The translations under genes were made by a program, and so were the position numbers. The notes under the pieces are model-generated. The model was given only the letters and a program-made list of their open reading frames with translations. It was not told the origin of the DNA and made no database searches. DNA of 64,000 nucleotides. Source: Halorientalis regularis. Lineage in GTDB: Archaea; Halobacteriota; Halobacteria; Halobacteriales; Haloarculaceae. Location: the NCBI RefSeq assembly GCF_023698535.1, contig NZ_JALJCL010000017.1:1-64000 (forward strand), in the 5' to 3' direction. This document shows, in pieces, positions 15,748 to 24,821 of this stretch (within the stretch, counting starts at the first letter, position 1; each line of letters opens with the position of its first letter).

Positions 15748-17175
15748 TCAATCTTTCAGCTTCCCGTTCAGCACCTTCGCGGCGACGAGAATCGGGTCCC
15801 AGACGGGGCTAAATGGCGGGGCGTAGGCCAGGTCCGCGCGTTCGAGTTCGTCGACGGTCATGTCCGCTTCCAGCGCGGTGGCGACGGTGTCGATGCGGAC
15901 GGCCGCGCGGTCAGTGCCGACGATGGTGCCCCCGAGGAGGCGCTCGCTCGCCCGGTCGGCGACGAGGGTCACCGTCGTCTCGGCCGCGCCGGGGTAGTAG
16001 CCCGACCGCGAGCGCGTGGTAATCGTCTCGCTGACGGGATCGAAACCGGCCTCGCGAGCCCCGTCTTCGAGCAGTCCGACCCGGCCACACTCCTGCTCGA
16101 AGGCCTTGACGACGGCCGTGCCCGCGACGGAGCCGACCGGCGTGGGATCGCTCGCCACGGTCGTCCCGACGGCCCGGCCCGCGCGGTTGGCGGTCAGTCC
16201 GAGCGGGACCCACGCGGACTCGCCGGTGACGGTGTGGTCGTCCTTGGCGCAGTCGCCGGCGGCGTAGATTCCGTCCACGCTGGTCTCGCCGTACTCGTCG
16301 ACCGCGACCGCACCGTCCGCGCCCAGTTCGACCTCGGTTCCGTCCAGCAGGTCCGTGTTGGGTACCACGCCGACCCCGACGACCGCGAGGTCGATATCGA
16401 GGGCGGTCCCCCCTTCACACTCCAGGCGCTCGACGCGGCCGTCGCCGGCCAGTCGTTCGACTTCCTCGCCGAGATGGAGGGTGACGCCCTGCTCGCGGAG
16501 TTCCTCTGCGACCGCCTCGCCGACGGCCTCGCCGAACGGCGAGAGGAGGTGGCCCGACCGCTGGAAGACGTGTACGTCGAGACTGTGGGCCGACAGGGCT
16601 TCGGCCATCTCGACACCGACGTAGCCGCCGCCGACGATGGCCGCCGTCTCGGGCGCGGTCATCGCGCCGAACCGCTCGACGCGCTCGCGGTCGACGAAGT
16701 CCTCGCCGCCCACGTCCGCGAGCGCGTCCTCGCTCGGGTCGAGCAGGAAGGCCCGGATCGCCGCCGCGTCGTCGAGCCCGTGCAGGGGGAAGGCACCGTC
16801 CAGTTCGTGCCCCTCGATGGGGCCTGTCACCGCCCGCGCGCCGGTCGCGACCAGCAGGTCGCCGTAGGGCTGCTCGAACTTGCCGTTCGGGCCCTCGACG
16901 GTGACCGTCCCGGCGTCGGGGTCGACGGCGACGACCTCGTGGCCCCGTCGGAGGTCGATGTCGCGCTCTTCGATGTCCGCAGGCGTCAGCGAGAGCAGGT
17001 TCTCCAGCTTGTCGACTTCGCCTTTGACGAAGTAGGGTTCGCCACAGTGGGCGTAGGAGACCCACTGCCCCTTCTCGAAGACGATCACGTCACGGTCGGG
17101 GGACTCGCGTTTGCACTTGCTGGCGGCGCTCAGTCCGGCGGCGTCCCCGCCGATGACGACGAATGGCTCGGGCAT
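15748..17175 (-). CDS. FAD-dependent NADH oxidase/CoA-disulfide reductase family protein
   Basis: A 475-residue two-dinucleotide-binding flavoprotein. FAD motif GGDAAGLSAASK is at the N-terminus, the redox Cys44 in YAHCGEPYF matches the single-Cys active site of CoA-disulfide reductases and NADH oxidases, NAD motif VGGGYVGVEMAEAL is central, and the second FAD contact is YAAGDCA. A dimerisation domain follows with GYYPGA. It likely reduces a low-molecular-weight disulfide or oxygen with NAD(P)H. The start is chosen so that the Rossmann motif follows directly. The glutaredoxin-like gene lies 26 bases downstream. Confidence 0.88.
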   Translation of the reverse strand: MPEPFVVIGGDAAGLSAASKCKRESPDRDVIVFEKGQWVSYAHCGEPYFVKGEVDKLENLLSLTPADIEERDIDLRRGHEVVAVDPDAGTVTVEGPNGKFEQPYGDLLVATGARAVTGPIEGHELDGAFPLHGLDDAAAIRAFLLDPSEDALADVGGEDFVDRERVERFGAMTAPETAAIVGGGYVGVEMAEALSAHSLDVHVFQRSGHLLSPFGEAVGEAVAEELREQGVTLHLGEEVERLAGDGRVERLECEGGTALDIDLAVVGVGVVPNTDLLDGTEVELGADGAVAVDEYGETSVDGIYAAGDCAKDDHTVTGESAWVPLGLTANRAGRAVGTTVASDPTPVGSVAGTAVVKAFEQECGRVGLLEDGAREAGFDPVSETITTRSRSGYYPGAAETTVTLVADRASERLLGGTIVGTDRAAVRIDTVATALEADMTVDELERADLAYAPPFSPVWDPILVAAKVLNGKLKD

Positions 17176-17215
17176 ACTCCCACATTCGCCGGCCAGCACA
17201 TAGGCTTCAGGTCAC

Positions 17216-17527
17216 CTAGTCGTAACTCCGGGGCGGAACGTACAGCGACAGGGTCTTCTGTGGTCGGTCGCCGGTGTTCTCGATCTCGTGGGTCTCCCCG
17301 GCCTCGATACAGACGAGGTCGCCGGCCTGGAGCGCGACCGGTTCGCCCTCGACGATGGCACGGCCCTCGCCCTCGATCACGTAGAGCCACTGGTCGCTTT
17401 TCTCGTGGTGGTTGTCGGGGCCGCCCGTCGACTGGCCCGGCGAGAGCGTCATCACGGCGGCCTGTGCCGTTTCGGTCTCCTCCAGCACGTCGAACCAGCG
17501 ATCCGAGTCGACACGTGTCCGCTTCAT
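17216..17527 (-). CDS. Small cupin-domain protein
   Basis: A 103-residue single cupin barrel. Metal-ligand positions are NHHEKSDQWLYVIEGEG for motif 1 and GDLVCIEAGETHEIENTG for motif 2. The first motif carries two His, a Lys where Glu is common, and the second keeps the His. It may bind a metal and small ligand. The ATG at MKRTRVDSD is preferred over a long basic upstream extension. A TATA-rich divergent promoter lies upstream. Confidence 0.86.
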   Translation of the reverse strand: MKRTRVDSDRWFDVLEETETAQAAVMTLSPGQSTGGPDNHHEKSDQWLYVIEGEGRAIVEGEPVALQAGDLVCIEAGETHEIENTGDRPQKTLSLYVPPRSYD

Positions 17528-17598
17528 ACACCCCGCTTCGACGGAGAGGCGGTTGGGCGTTACGGCACGCCCCCGTTCTTTCACGCGCTGAAAGAGCC

Positions 17599-17608
17599 TA
17601 TATATATC
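17599..17608. promoter_or_regulatory. Divergent TATA region
   Basis: A CTATATATATCC box between the cupin gene (minus) and a small plus-strand gene. The alternating TA run is symmetric, so it can serve either strand. The distance to each start is about 60-75 bases. Confidence 0.45.
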
Positions 17609-17669
17609 CCCTTTCACGCGGAGAAAACACGCTGGCGCGTTTATGACGGTATCGGCACAGAGTGGCTGT

Positions 17670-17906
17670 ATGAGTGATTCAGATACCACACGCGAAACTG
17701 TGCCGACGACGACGTACCTGCCCGACCACCTGCTGGCCGGTGGCCAGGCAGGGATTCTCACCGTCAGGGCCGTCGACGACCGGACCGACGAGAACGGGGA
17801 CGACGCGGCCGACGGCGAGGATGGTGACACCGGTAGCGACCCGACCGCGGAGTTCTGTCGGTCCTGGCGGCGTCACCGGTCGGGGTCGCAGTCGTTCCCC
17901 TTCTGA
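17670..17906 (+). CDS. Small acidic hypothetical protein
   Basis: A 78-residue protein starting MSDSDTTRETVPTTTYLPDH with a short hydrophobic stretch AGGQAGILTVRAV, an Asp/Gly-rich middle (DENGDDAADGEDGD) and a basic Ser/Phe tail. Codon use and acidity are haloarchaeal. No family is recognised, and it may be lineage specific. Confidence 0.55.
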   Translation: MSDSDTTRETVPTTTYLPDHLLAGGQAGILTVRAVDDRTDENGDDAADGEDGDTGSDPTAEFCRSWRRHRSGSQSFPF

Positions 17907-17970
17907 GCGGTGCCGTTTCCCGCGTCGAGACCGAGCCGCCGTCCCCCAAGCCCGGTCCCGGGACAGGCGT

Positions 17971-19842
17971 TCAGTCGTCGGCCTCGGCGTCGGATACCGT
18001 GGACTCTGTGCGACCCAACCGTCGTGAGAGCAGATAGCCGAGCCCGCTCGCGCCGCCGAGGGCGGCCGGAATTCCGAAGCCGGGGCCGCTCCCGCTCGTC
18101 GTCGTCCCGTCGTCGGTGGCGGCGGCCGTTCCGTCGCCGCCGTCCATTCCCTCGGTAGTCTCCATTCCCTCGGTGGTCTCCATTCCACCGTCACTGTCCG
18201 TTCCCTCGGCAGTCTCCGTCCCCTCGGTCCCGTCCATCTCGCCGTCTCCGCCGTCCATGCCGCCGACAGTGCCGGCCGCCGGGAGCTCCTGGCTCGCCGG
18301 GACCGACAGCTGTACCTCGGAGTCGCCGCTGATCTCGATCCCTGCGTTGTCGTCCGACGGCCGGTACAGCGACCCGCCGAAGAGGTCGTTGACCTCCGCC
18401 GAGGTGAGGGCGTCCTCGCGGGCGCTCATCGCCACCCGGAGTCGGTCACCGGCTTCCAGAGTCGCGTGGACGCCGAACAGTTCGAGTTCGATCTCGCCAG
18501 CCTCCGTGACTGCCAGTGGCGTCACCCGCTGTTTGATCGTCGTGGCCTCGCCGTCACGGACGCGCTGGAGCGCGACGAACAGGTGACTCCGTCCCTCGCC
18601 GGTCGGCGTGGCGTCGAGTGTGAGCGTCGGGAGCCCAAGGATCTCCGTCGCCGCCTCGATCTCGACGTCGACGCTGGCGACGTTGCCGTCCGCACCGCTG
18701 AGCTGGACCGACTCGGAGACCGTCCCGGTCGTCGACCGCTCGGGATGTGGGGGGAACTCCTCGGCAGCCTCGAACGCGTCGGCGGCTGCGTCGTAGTAGT
18801 GCAGCGTCGACACGTCGAGATCGCCGTCCTTGAGATGTGCCTCCTGCCACTGGAGTGCCATCCGGCCGACGAACTGCCGGGAGGTCTCCGACCCCGGCGG
18901 GTAGCTGCTGGGTTGGCCGAGGATGTGCGTGCCGTCCTGGCCGAGCAGTAGCGTCACCTCGCTGCCGTCGTTCTGGAGCTTGCGGAAGTTGCGCACGCCC
19001 TCGTTGATCGGGAACAACTGGTCGGTCAACTCCGGGATCAACAGCGCCGGCGTGTCCTCGATCGCGTCGTAGGTGACCGGCGAACGCTGTCGGTAATACT
19101 CGCGGTCGTCCTCGGTCATGCGCCCACGTTCGAGGATACCCGCGGTCGTCTCGGAGTTCTCCGGCGCGATGTTGCCGGTCTGCGCGCCGAATTCGAGCGC
19201 CTCGATCCACCCGCGCTTGATCACGCCGTTTGGCGCGAGCGACTGTGCGAGGTTGTTCCAGGTCGCCCGCGGCACGATCGCGTCGAGTCGGTCGTCGACC
19301 GACGCCGTCCGCAACTGGATCCCGCCACCGTAGGAGGTGCCGTCCATCCCGATCCGGGGATTGTTCTCCTCGTCGGTCACGACCGCGTCCTGCTGGGCCA
19401 GGTAATCGATCAACGCGCTCGCGTCCTGCTGTTCGAGTTCGCTCGTCGAGTGGACCTGGCCACCGGAGCCCCCGGAGTCCCCGCCCTGGCCGAACCCGCG
19501 GGACGTGTACGCCAGCACGACGAAGCCGTTGCTGGCGTACACCGAGGCGAGTGGCTGGAGGTCCGTCTTGTTCCCGCCCCAGCCGTGGGTCATCAAGATA
19601 GCAGGATGTGGCCCGTCGGCTGTCGGTTCGTAGAACGTCGTGTCGAGTTCCGTCCCGTCGAAGGACTCGAGCCGCCGCTCGTCGCTCTGGAAGGCGTCCT
19701 CGTCGCTCTGTAGCGCCGCGACCGGATGCGCGAACGGATTCATCGCAGTCTGACTCCCGACGACTCCCAACCCGGCGGCCGCACCGAGATACTTCAGCAC
19801 ATCCCGCCGTGTCTCTGCCGGCAGTTCGCTATCATTTACCAT
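17971..19842 (-). CDS. Tat-exported S15/CocE-type serine hydrolase
   Basis: A 623-residue exported alpha/beta hydrolase. The N-terminus has a Tat signal (RRDVLKYLG). The catalytic domain (about 55-370) shows the oxyanion/strand motif ILMTHGWGGNKTDL, the nucleophile elbow GTSYGGG and a late His in GTHILGQ, as in X-Pro dipeptidyl-peptidase (S15)/CocE proteins. A beta-sandwich follows (about 400-530). The C-terminus has a Met/Thr/Glu/Gly low-complexity stalk and GPGFGIPAALGGASGLGYL with a basic tail, a PGF-CTERM-like surface anchor. It probably works on peptides or esters outside the cell. A TTTAAAA box upstream on the minus strand may be its promoter. Confidence 0.86.
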   Translation of the reverse strand: MVNDSELPAETRRDVLKYLGAAAGLGVVGSQTAMNPFAHPVAALQSDEDAFQSDERRLESFDGTELDTTFYEPTADGPHPAILMTHGWGGNKTDLQPLASVYASNGFVVLAYTSRGFGQGGDSGGSGGQVHSTSELEQQDASALIDYLAQQDAVVTDEENNPRIGMDGTSYGGGIQLRTASVDDRLDAIVPRATWNNLAQSLAPNGVIKRGWIEALEFGAQTGNIAPENSETTAGILERGRMTEDDREYYRQRSPVTYDAIEDTPALLIPELTDQLFPINEGVRNFRKLQNDGSEVTLLLGQDGTHILGQPSSYPPGSETSRQFVGRMALQWQEAHLKDGDLDVSTLHYYDAAADAFEAAEEFPPHPERSTTGTVSESVQLSGADGNVASVDVEIEAATEILGLPTLTLDATPTGEGRSHLFVALQRVRDGEATTIKQRVTPLAVTEAGEIELELFGVHATLEAGDRLRVAMSAREDALTSAEVNDLFGGSLYRPSDDNAGIEISGDSEVQLSVPASQELPAAGTVGGMDGGDGEMDGTEGTETAEGTDSDGGMETTEGMETTEGMDGGDGTAAATDDGTTTSGSGPGFGIPAALGGASGLGYLLSRRLGRTESTVSDAEADD

Positions 19843-19864
19843 ACCATCAGTCTACACTCACAAA

Positions 19865-19876
19865 ACACATTTTAAA
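19865..19876 (-). promoter_or_regulatory. TATA region of the exported hydrolase gene
   Basis: An AT-rich block reading AATTTAAAATG on the minus strand lies about 25-35 bases ahead of the hydrolase start. It is the lowest-GC spot in the spacer. Confidence 0.45.
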
Positions 19877-20064
19877 TTTTGGGAGGATTGTAAAGGGATA
19901 TACTTAAAAGAAACCTGTTCAGGTAAGCGATCCGTGCGGGTCAACCAACACTGTAACTCCTGTTCGATATTCGAGCGAACAGTGTACGCTCTCGGGCCAG
20001 CGGTCGGTCGTCGACTTCGCAGCGTGAACCAGTGCAGTCAAACCCCGTGGCTCGTAAGTTCCAG

Positions 20065-20318
20065 GCGATAAATGTGCGGTTCCTGGGTGGTGCGGGCGAG
20101 GTCGGCCGCAGCGCGATCCTGATCGACGACACCCTCCTGCTGGATTTCGGCATGAAGACGGCCGACTCACCCCAGTTTCCCGTCGAGACACCCGACCCCG
20201 ACGCCCTCCAGCGGGCGACGAGCCACGCTCGCTTCGTCACCGGTCGCGACGGTCAGCGAAAACGTATCGCCGACCAGAATACCGCGATCGTCACGACCAG
20301 CGGGCTGCTCGGTGGTGA
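20065..20318 (+). pseudogene. Broken MBL/beta-CASP gene (internally deleted remnant)
   Basis: The frame reads VRFLGGAGEVGRSAILIDDT and later SHARFVTGRDGQRKRIADQN, then ends near SGLLGG. It aligns with the start and with residues about 260-297 of the intact gene at 24822, so some 210 central residues, including all zinc ligands, are gone. The join falls at DAL, which occurs at both sides in similar form. The start codon position reads ATA instead of ATG. Base composition is high-GC like the host. Reading stops where AT-rich sequence begins. It is best seen as the left part of a native gene split by an insertion. Confidence 0.8.
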
Positions 20319-20554
20319 AGAAATACTAGTAGTTCAATTCGCCAAAATCGTGGGACCTGCCTTGATCTACTCCGCGGTAGCAGCAGAGACTGACCGTCAG
20401 ATTATACAGAAAGTGATTATTTTATGGAGTCCACGCAGCACTCTTTTGACTCGTTCGAAAAGTAACGAACATTCGTTTGTAGACTCTCTCCATCGCGAAA
20501 ACGTGTTGTGAGGGTATCGGTGCGTGCTCGCAGCGGGGAAAGAAGTGGTGCCCG
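20319..20554. other. AT-rich junction segment without a gene
   Basis: Base composition drops sharply compared with the surroundings. No frame here has haloarchaeal codon bias. It separates the broken MBL gene from the TRAP transporter and probably contains sequence brought by the insertion or a decayed insertion element. No inverted ends or transposase motif could be assigned. Confidence 0.5.
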
Positions 20555-21847
20555 TCAGACAGGCGAGAGAACGTTGAGTCCGGGGAAGAGGAAAAAGAGT
20601 AGCCAGACTCCGATCAACAGCAGGAGATACGGGACAGCAGCGATCGCGACGCGCATGTACTCCTGGTCGGTCAGTTCGCTGATGACGAAGAGGTTCAATC
20701 CGTACGGCGGGGTGATGAACCCGATAGCGTCGCTCATCATGAACACGACGCCCCACGTGACAGGATGCAGTCCGAGCGTTCCGGTGGCGATGGGGGCCAA
20801 CAGCGGGGCGGTGATAATCATGTTCGGAAGCGACGCGAGCACCGAGCCGGTGAACAGCATCAGTGCCACCATCGCCGAGATGATGAGCCACTCCGTGGGG
20901 AGGCCGGCGATGAGGCCAGCAACGACCTCTTGAACGCCCTCATAGGAGAGGTTCTGCTGGACCATCACCGACATCACGTACAGCGGGACAGTGATACCTG
21001 TCAGTGTGACACCTTGCTGGAGTGCGCTGACGACCTGACTGCGGTCGCCGAGTCGGCCGGTAAGGGTCCCGGTCACGAGGATGTACGCGAAGGCGATGCC
21101 AGCCGACTCCGAAGGGGTGAACAGACCGGCGAGGACGCCACCAACGAGCAGTGCGACAGTGACGAAGGCGTGTTTGGCCCGCCACGCCGCCCGCACGACG
21201 CGGGTCGCCTCGAAGTCGAAGTCCTCGACGCCGTAGCCGTTCCTGTGGGCCGTGTAACTACAGTACGCCGAGAGGACGAGCAACATCCCGATACCGGGAA
21301 TGATACCCGCCATGAACAGGTCCGTCACTGGCACGTCGAATGTGACGCCGTAGATGATAAAGAGGACGCTCGGCGGAATGATGATACCGACCGTGCCACC
21401 GGAAGCGACCGTCGCCGCGGCGAAGGTGTCGGAGTAGCCTTCCTCTTGGAGTTCGTCGAACAGTGCTTCGCCGACGGAGGCGGTCGTCGCCTCGTTCGAG
21501 CCGGTGATCGCCGAGAACACGCCGGCCGTGTAGATAGCGGTGTTGCCGATAGTGCCTGGCAGCCAGCCGGCAACGGCGTTGGTGAACTCGACGATGTCCT
21601 CAGAGATGCCGAACTCGTTGATGAGCGAGCCGACGATGACGAAAAGCGGGATAGCGACCCACGGGAAGGAGTTCAGCGACTCGTAGGCCACGATGGGCAT
21701 GTTGATCGGTGGGAACAGCGTATGCGTGATTGCATAGCCCAGCGCCCACACGCCAAACACGAGCAGGATGCGCACGCCAAGGAGGAACAGGGCCACGGCG
21801 ATAATCGTCAGGACGATAAGGATGTTCCCCTCGAGGAAACCCAACAT
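20555..21847 (-). CDS. dctM: TRAP transporter large permease (DctM)
   Basis: A 430-residue integral membrane protein with about twelve hydrophobic segments and the DctM signatures NMPIVAYESLNSFPWVAIPLF reduced here to its core, GNTAIYTAGVFSAITGSNEA, TVGIIIPPSVLFIIYG and GFITPPYGLN. It forms the sodium- or proton-coupled channel subunit of a tripartite ATP-independent transporter for an organic acid. ATG at 21847 follows a GTG two codons upstream that overlaps the stop of dctQ (GTGA), so translation is coupled. GC content is lower than flanking host genes, in line with the proposed island. Confidence 0.93.
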   Translation of the reverse strand: MLGFLEGNILIVLTIIAVALFLLGVRILLVFGVWALGYAITHTLFPPINMPIVAYESLNSFPWVAIPLFVIVGSLINEFGISEDIVEFTNAVAGWLPGTIGNTAIYTAGVFSAITGSNEATTASVGEALFDELQEEGYSDTFAAATVASGGTVGIIIPPSVLFIIYGVTFDVPVTDLFMAGIIPGIGMLLVLSAYCSYTAHRNGYGVEDFDFEATRVVRAAWRAKHAFVTVALLVGGVLAGLFTPSESAGIAFAYILVTGTLTGRLGDRSQVVSALQQGVTLTGITVPLYVMSVMVQQNLSYEGVQEVVAGLIAGLPTEWLIISAMVALMLFTGSVLASLPNMIITAPLLAPIATGTLGLHPVTWGVVFMMSDAIGFITPPYGLNLFVISELTDQEYMRVAIAAVPYLLLLIGVWLLFFLFPGLNVLSPV

Positions 21848-21849
21848 CG

Positions 21850-22416
21850 TCACTCACTCCCGAGATCACTGCCGGTCAGCAACTCCTCACCGGCGCGGTA
21901 CTTGCGGGTCACGATAACGAACTGCTGGCAGGTCCGGACAAACACGAGCGCGAACCCTACGGTGACGGAGAGATAGAGGAGATACTCCGGAATCGGGGTT
22001 CCGGTAATCGTGGTGCCCGACCGGACGGACTGCTCGATGTAGCGCAGCGAGTACTGGACGATGACGCCCGAGAGCGTCAACCAGAGCAGCCACTCGATAC
22101 AGTAGACGCCGTAGACGCCCCAGCGAGGGAGCCGTTTGATGACGGCCGAAAACCGGATGTGGTCGTCAGAGCGAACGAGACTCGCCGTCGACAGCCACGC
22201 CGCCCAGATGAACAGCCCGATAATGACCTCCTGAAGCCAGACGAACGAGTAGGCGTCGAACAGGAGGCGGCTGAGAATCTTGTAGACGACGAGCACGGCA
22301 TAGAGGAGAATGAACCCCATAGCGAGATACGATTCGAGATTCTTCTCCAGGTCGCGGAGCCGCGACAGGTGTCGCTGGGGAAGCGGTGCTGACTCTGAAT
22401 CGAGAAGCGGGGACAT
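21850..22416 (-). CDS. dctQ: TRAP transporter small permease (DctQ)
   Basis: A 188-residue protein with four membrane segments: LAMGFILLYAVLVVYKIL, WLQEVIIGLFIWAAWLSTAS, YCIEWLLWLTLSGVIVQYSL and YLLYLSVTVGFALVFVRT. The second carries the family pattern E-x5-F-x-W-x2-W-L, followed by the charged segment RSDDHIRFS. It is the membrane scaffold of the TRAP system between DctP and DctM. The start at MSPLLDSES follows the dctP stop by two bases. Confidence 0.9.
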   Translation of the reverse strand: MSPLLDSESAPLPQRHLSRLRDLEKNLESYLAMGFILLYAVLVVYKILSRLLFDAYSFVWLQEVIIGLFIWAAWLSTASLVRSDDHIRFSAVIKRLPRWGVYGVYCIEWLLWLTLSGVIVQYSLRYIEQSVRSGTTITGTPIPEYLLYLSVTVGFALVFVRTCQQFVIVTRKYRAGEELLTGSDLGSE

Positions 22417-22418
22417 AC

Positions 22419-23645
22419 TTAGATTTCGTCGAGGTGGTCGTCCCACCAAGACGTGAGGGTAAAGTCCGCAGTCGATTCGGGAGCCGAAGAACTCCGAGTC
22501 AGTTCGTAGATACTGTCCGCGAAGTCCCGCGCCGCGTCGGGGCCTCCCAGCAGGGTGCCGGCCTGCTCGAAGGTCTTGCTGTAGAGCTCGGAGTTCCGCT
22601 TGTAGGCGGTGGCGTCTTTCCACTGCTCGAGTTCGCTTTCGGACGGAACGTTGATCTTGATATTGCTTTTTCCGTAGTCCGTTCCCTCGGGCGGCTCTTG
22701 GACGGCACCGGCGCGGTCGGTGATGACCTCCTCGGTGTTGTGGATGAGCTCTTCTGTGACCCGTTCACTCTCCTGAGCGACGAGCGACCGGTGCTCGTCG
22801 GAGAGGCTCTTGAGCCAGTCGACGTTGGCCCAGCTCATCTCGATGCCGAGCGACCAGTTGTTCAGAACGGTCTGGTCGAGCGAAGGAAGCATTCCGTAAG
22901 CGGCGACGTTCGTCAGCCACGTCTCCATACCGCCGATGAGGCCCGATTTAAGCCCCTGAATGGCGTCACCCCAGCTGACCTTGACGGGGCTGCCACCCCA
23001 CTCGGTGATTGCCTTCGCGGGAATTCGAGAGACAGTCCGGCGAATGTCCATTCCCTCTATCTGGTCGGGCGTGGTGACGCGCTCCCCGTCGACCTGTTTC
23101 GCACCGGACTGGCCGATGTGGATGACCCGATGCTGGGCCGGATAGCCGATGAACGGAACGTAGTTGTACTGCTTGGCGAAGGGGACCCAGAACTGCTTCC
23201 ACGCCGTCTCGCTGAAGATGCCATACGAGAGTGCGGCGCGGTTGTCCGGCGGGAACAGGTACGGCAGCGCCCAGATGTTGTTCTCCGGCGAGAACTTCGT
23301 CGTGTTCCCGACCGAGGTCGTGCCCGCCTGGACGATGTCGTTTCGGATCTTCCCGATGCAGTCCGACTCGCCACAGACCTGCGAGTCGCCGATGATGTCC
23401 ATTTTCACGTCGCCATCGGACTTCTCCGCCAGTCGGTCGGCGAGCGTCCAGGCACCGTACGGGTCAACGTTGCCCATGCCGTTTGCGCTCTCGGAGCCGA
23501 CAGTCCCGTACTTGAACGTGCTCGGGGACGTCCCGCCTCCGTTTCTGATGCCACTGAGACAGCCAGCGAGACCGACAGTACCTGCGACACCGATACCACT
23601 GAGATACCTCCGTCGGGAGATACCCGTCGCTGTTGTGTCAGACAC
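22419..23645 (-). CDS. dctP: TRAP solute-binding lipoprotein (DctP)
   Basis: A 408-residue extracytoplasmic binding protein. The N-terminus has twin arginines (SRRRYLSG) and a lipobox ending GLAGC, giving a Tat lipoprotein. Family features include SANGMGNVDPYGAWTLADRL, IGDSQVCGESDCIGKIRND, and the GGMETWLTNVAAYGMLPS region that holds the carboxylate-binding Arg zone in relatives. The substrate is probably an organic anion but cannot be named. GTG at 23645 is chosen because it begins the signal directly. A TTG nine codons upstream adds a basic stretch and is less likely. It is first in the dctPQM operon. Confidence 0.88.
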   Translation of the reverse strand: MSDTTATGISRRRYLSGIGVAGTVGLAGCLSGIRNGGGTSPSTFKYGTVGSESANGMGNVDPYGAWTLADRLAEKSDGDVKMDIIGDSQVCGESDCIGKIRNDIVQAGTTSVGNTTKFSPENNIWALPYLFPPDNRAALSYGIFSETAWKQFWVPFAKQYNYVPFIGYPAQHRVIHIGQSGAKQVDGERVTTPDQIEGMDIRRTVSRIPAKAITEWGGSPVKVSWGDAIQGLKSGLIGGMETWLTNVAAYGMLPSLDQTVLNNWSLGIEMSWANVDWLKSLSDEHRSLVAQESERVTEELIHNTEEVITDRAGAVQEPPEGTDYGKSNIKINVPSESELEQWKDATAYKRNSELYSKTFEQAGTLLGGPDAARDFADSIYELTRSSSAPESTADFTLTSWWDDHLDEI

Positions 23646-23742
23646 GGTCGGTTTCCATCGACTGAGCCTCAAGAAAGCCGTGGTTTCTCGTAATATCGGC
23701 CCCTGTCAACGAGTCACGCGAACCGCAAAACGACCCGGCAGC

Positions 23743-24459
23743 TCAGAGACGGATGCCGCCGTCGACGACGAGCGTCTGGCCGGTCATCGCAGACGTCGTG
23801 GCGAAGGTCCGGACGGCCTCGGCTACCTCGTCGGGTTCGACCAGACGGTCCAGCGGTGAGATGTCCCGCACGTCGGGGCGTCGCTCCTCCGCGAACATCT
23901 CCGTCTTGACCGGCCCCGGTGCGACGGCATTTGTGCGGATACCGTCCTTGGTGTACTGTTTCGCCAGCGACTTTGTGAGGCCGAGAAGCCCGCTCTTCGA
24001 CGCGCCGTAGGCCACGTCAGTCGGACTCCCGCCCGTCCCGGCGGTCGAGGAGATGTTGACAATCCGTCCCTCGCCCTGTTCGCGCATGGCAGGCAGGACG
24101 GCACGGGTACAGTAGACTGCTCCTTCGAGGTTGACACGGAGGGTCTGTTGAATCGTCTCGTCGTCGGCATCTTCAAGCGGTGCCTCGTGCAACACGGCGG
24201 CGTTGTTGACGAGGGCGTCGATAGTGCCGAGTTGCTCGCGTACGTCCTCGACCATTGCCGTGACCGCTTCGGGGTCGGTGACGTCACACTGAGCGACGAG
24301 AGCGTCCTGCCCTTGATCTCGGACGTCGCCCGCGACGGCCTCGGCGCTCTCCTGGTCGCTGTTGTAGTGGACGACTACGTCGTGGTCCGCCCCGAGGTTC
24401 CGTGCCGTCGCGCTTCCGATGCCGCCGCTGGCGCCAGTGACGAGTGCAGTACGTGTCAT
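23743..24459 (-). CDS. FabG-like short-chain dehydrogenase
   Basis: A 238-residue SDR with cofactor motif VTGASGGIGSATARN at the N-terminus, NNAAVL, catalytic Ser in NISSTAG and YGASK, then PGPVKTEM and a terminal VVDGGIRL. Length and motifs match 3-oxoacyl-ACP reductase/FabG-like NADPH-dependent oxidoreductases. It may act on the substrate of the adjacent TRAP transporter, with which it shares strand and lower GC. The ATG at 24459 sits just ahead of the first beta strand. Confidence 0.9.
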   Translation of the reverse strand: MTRTALVTGASGGIGSATARNLGADHDVVVHYNSDQESAEAVAGDVRDQGQDALVAQCDVTDPEAVTAMVEDVREQLGTIDALVNNAAVLHEAPLEDADDETIQQTLRVNLEGAVYCTRAVLPAMREQGEGRIVNISSTAGTGGSPTDVAYGASKSGLLGLTKSLAKQYTKDGIRTNAVAPGPVKTEMFAEERRPDVRDISPLDRLVEPDEVAEAVRTFATTSAMTGQTLVVDGGIRL

Positions 24460-24526
24460 CGTCGGTCGTTTGGGTCGAAGACAAAACAGTCCACGGACCG
24501 AGCGCGTCGAAACAGGAGTCGACGGC

Positions 24527-24790
24527 TTACTCTTCTCCCGCTTCGCTCTCGCCGGCCAGACCACCGCTGCCGGTCGGACCGACCGAGACGTCGAACTCGT
24601 GTTCGGCTTCGTTCTCGAAGCAGTCGAGTATGTCACGAGCTGCTGGGCGTACCGCTGGAGTTGTTGGCTCGCTCGGTGACCTCGTTCAGTTCCGCGGCCT
24701 GTTCTTCGGCGGCAGCGGAGACGTTGTCGGTCTTGGACTGGGTTTCCTCGCTCAGAGAGATAGTAGGTTTGATACGACTATTCCGACGCA
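24527..24790 (-). pseudogene. C-terminal fragment of a halobacterial transducer (methyl-accepting protein)
   Basis: On the minus strand one frame reads SEETQSKTDNVSAAAEEQ then AAELNEVTERANN, a second reads LQRYAQQL, and a third reads RDILDCFENEAEHEFDVSVG to ESEAGEE and stop TAA (24529-24527). Together these give the typical C-terminus of a haloarchaeal Htr transducer, broken by two frameshifts and missing its start and sensor. It lies inside the proposed island between the SDR and the MBL gene, and it marks past recombination there. Confidence 0.75.
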
Positions 24791-24821
24791 TCCAAACAGT
24801 CCCAACGCATAGTCCTTTCAA

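Noticed and set aside
20319-20554. Insertion sequence remnant
   Set aside because: The segment is AT-rich and at a junction, but no terminal inverted repeats, target duplication or transposase residues could be identified by eye.
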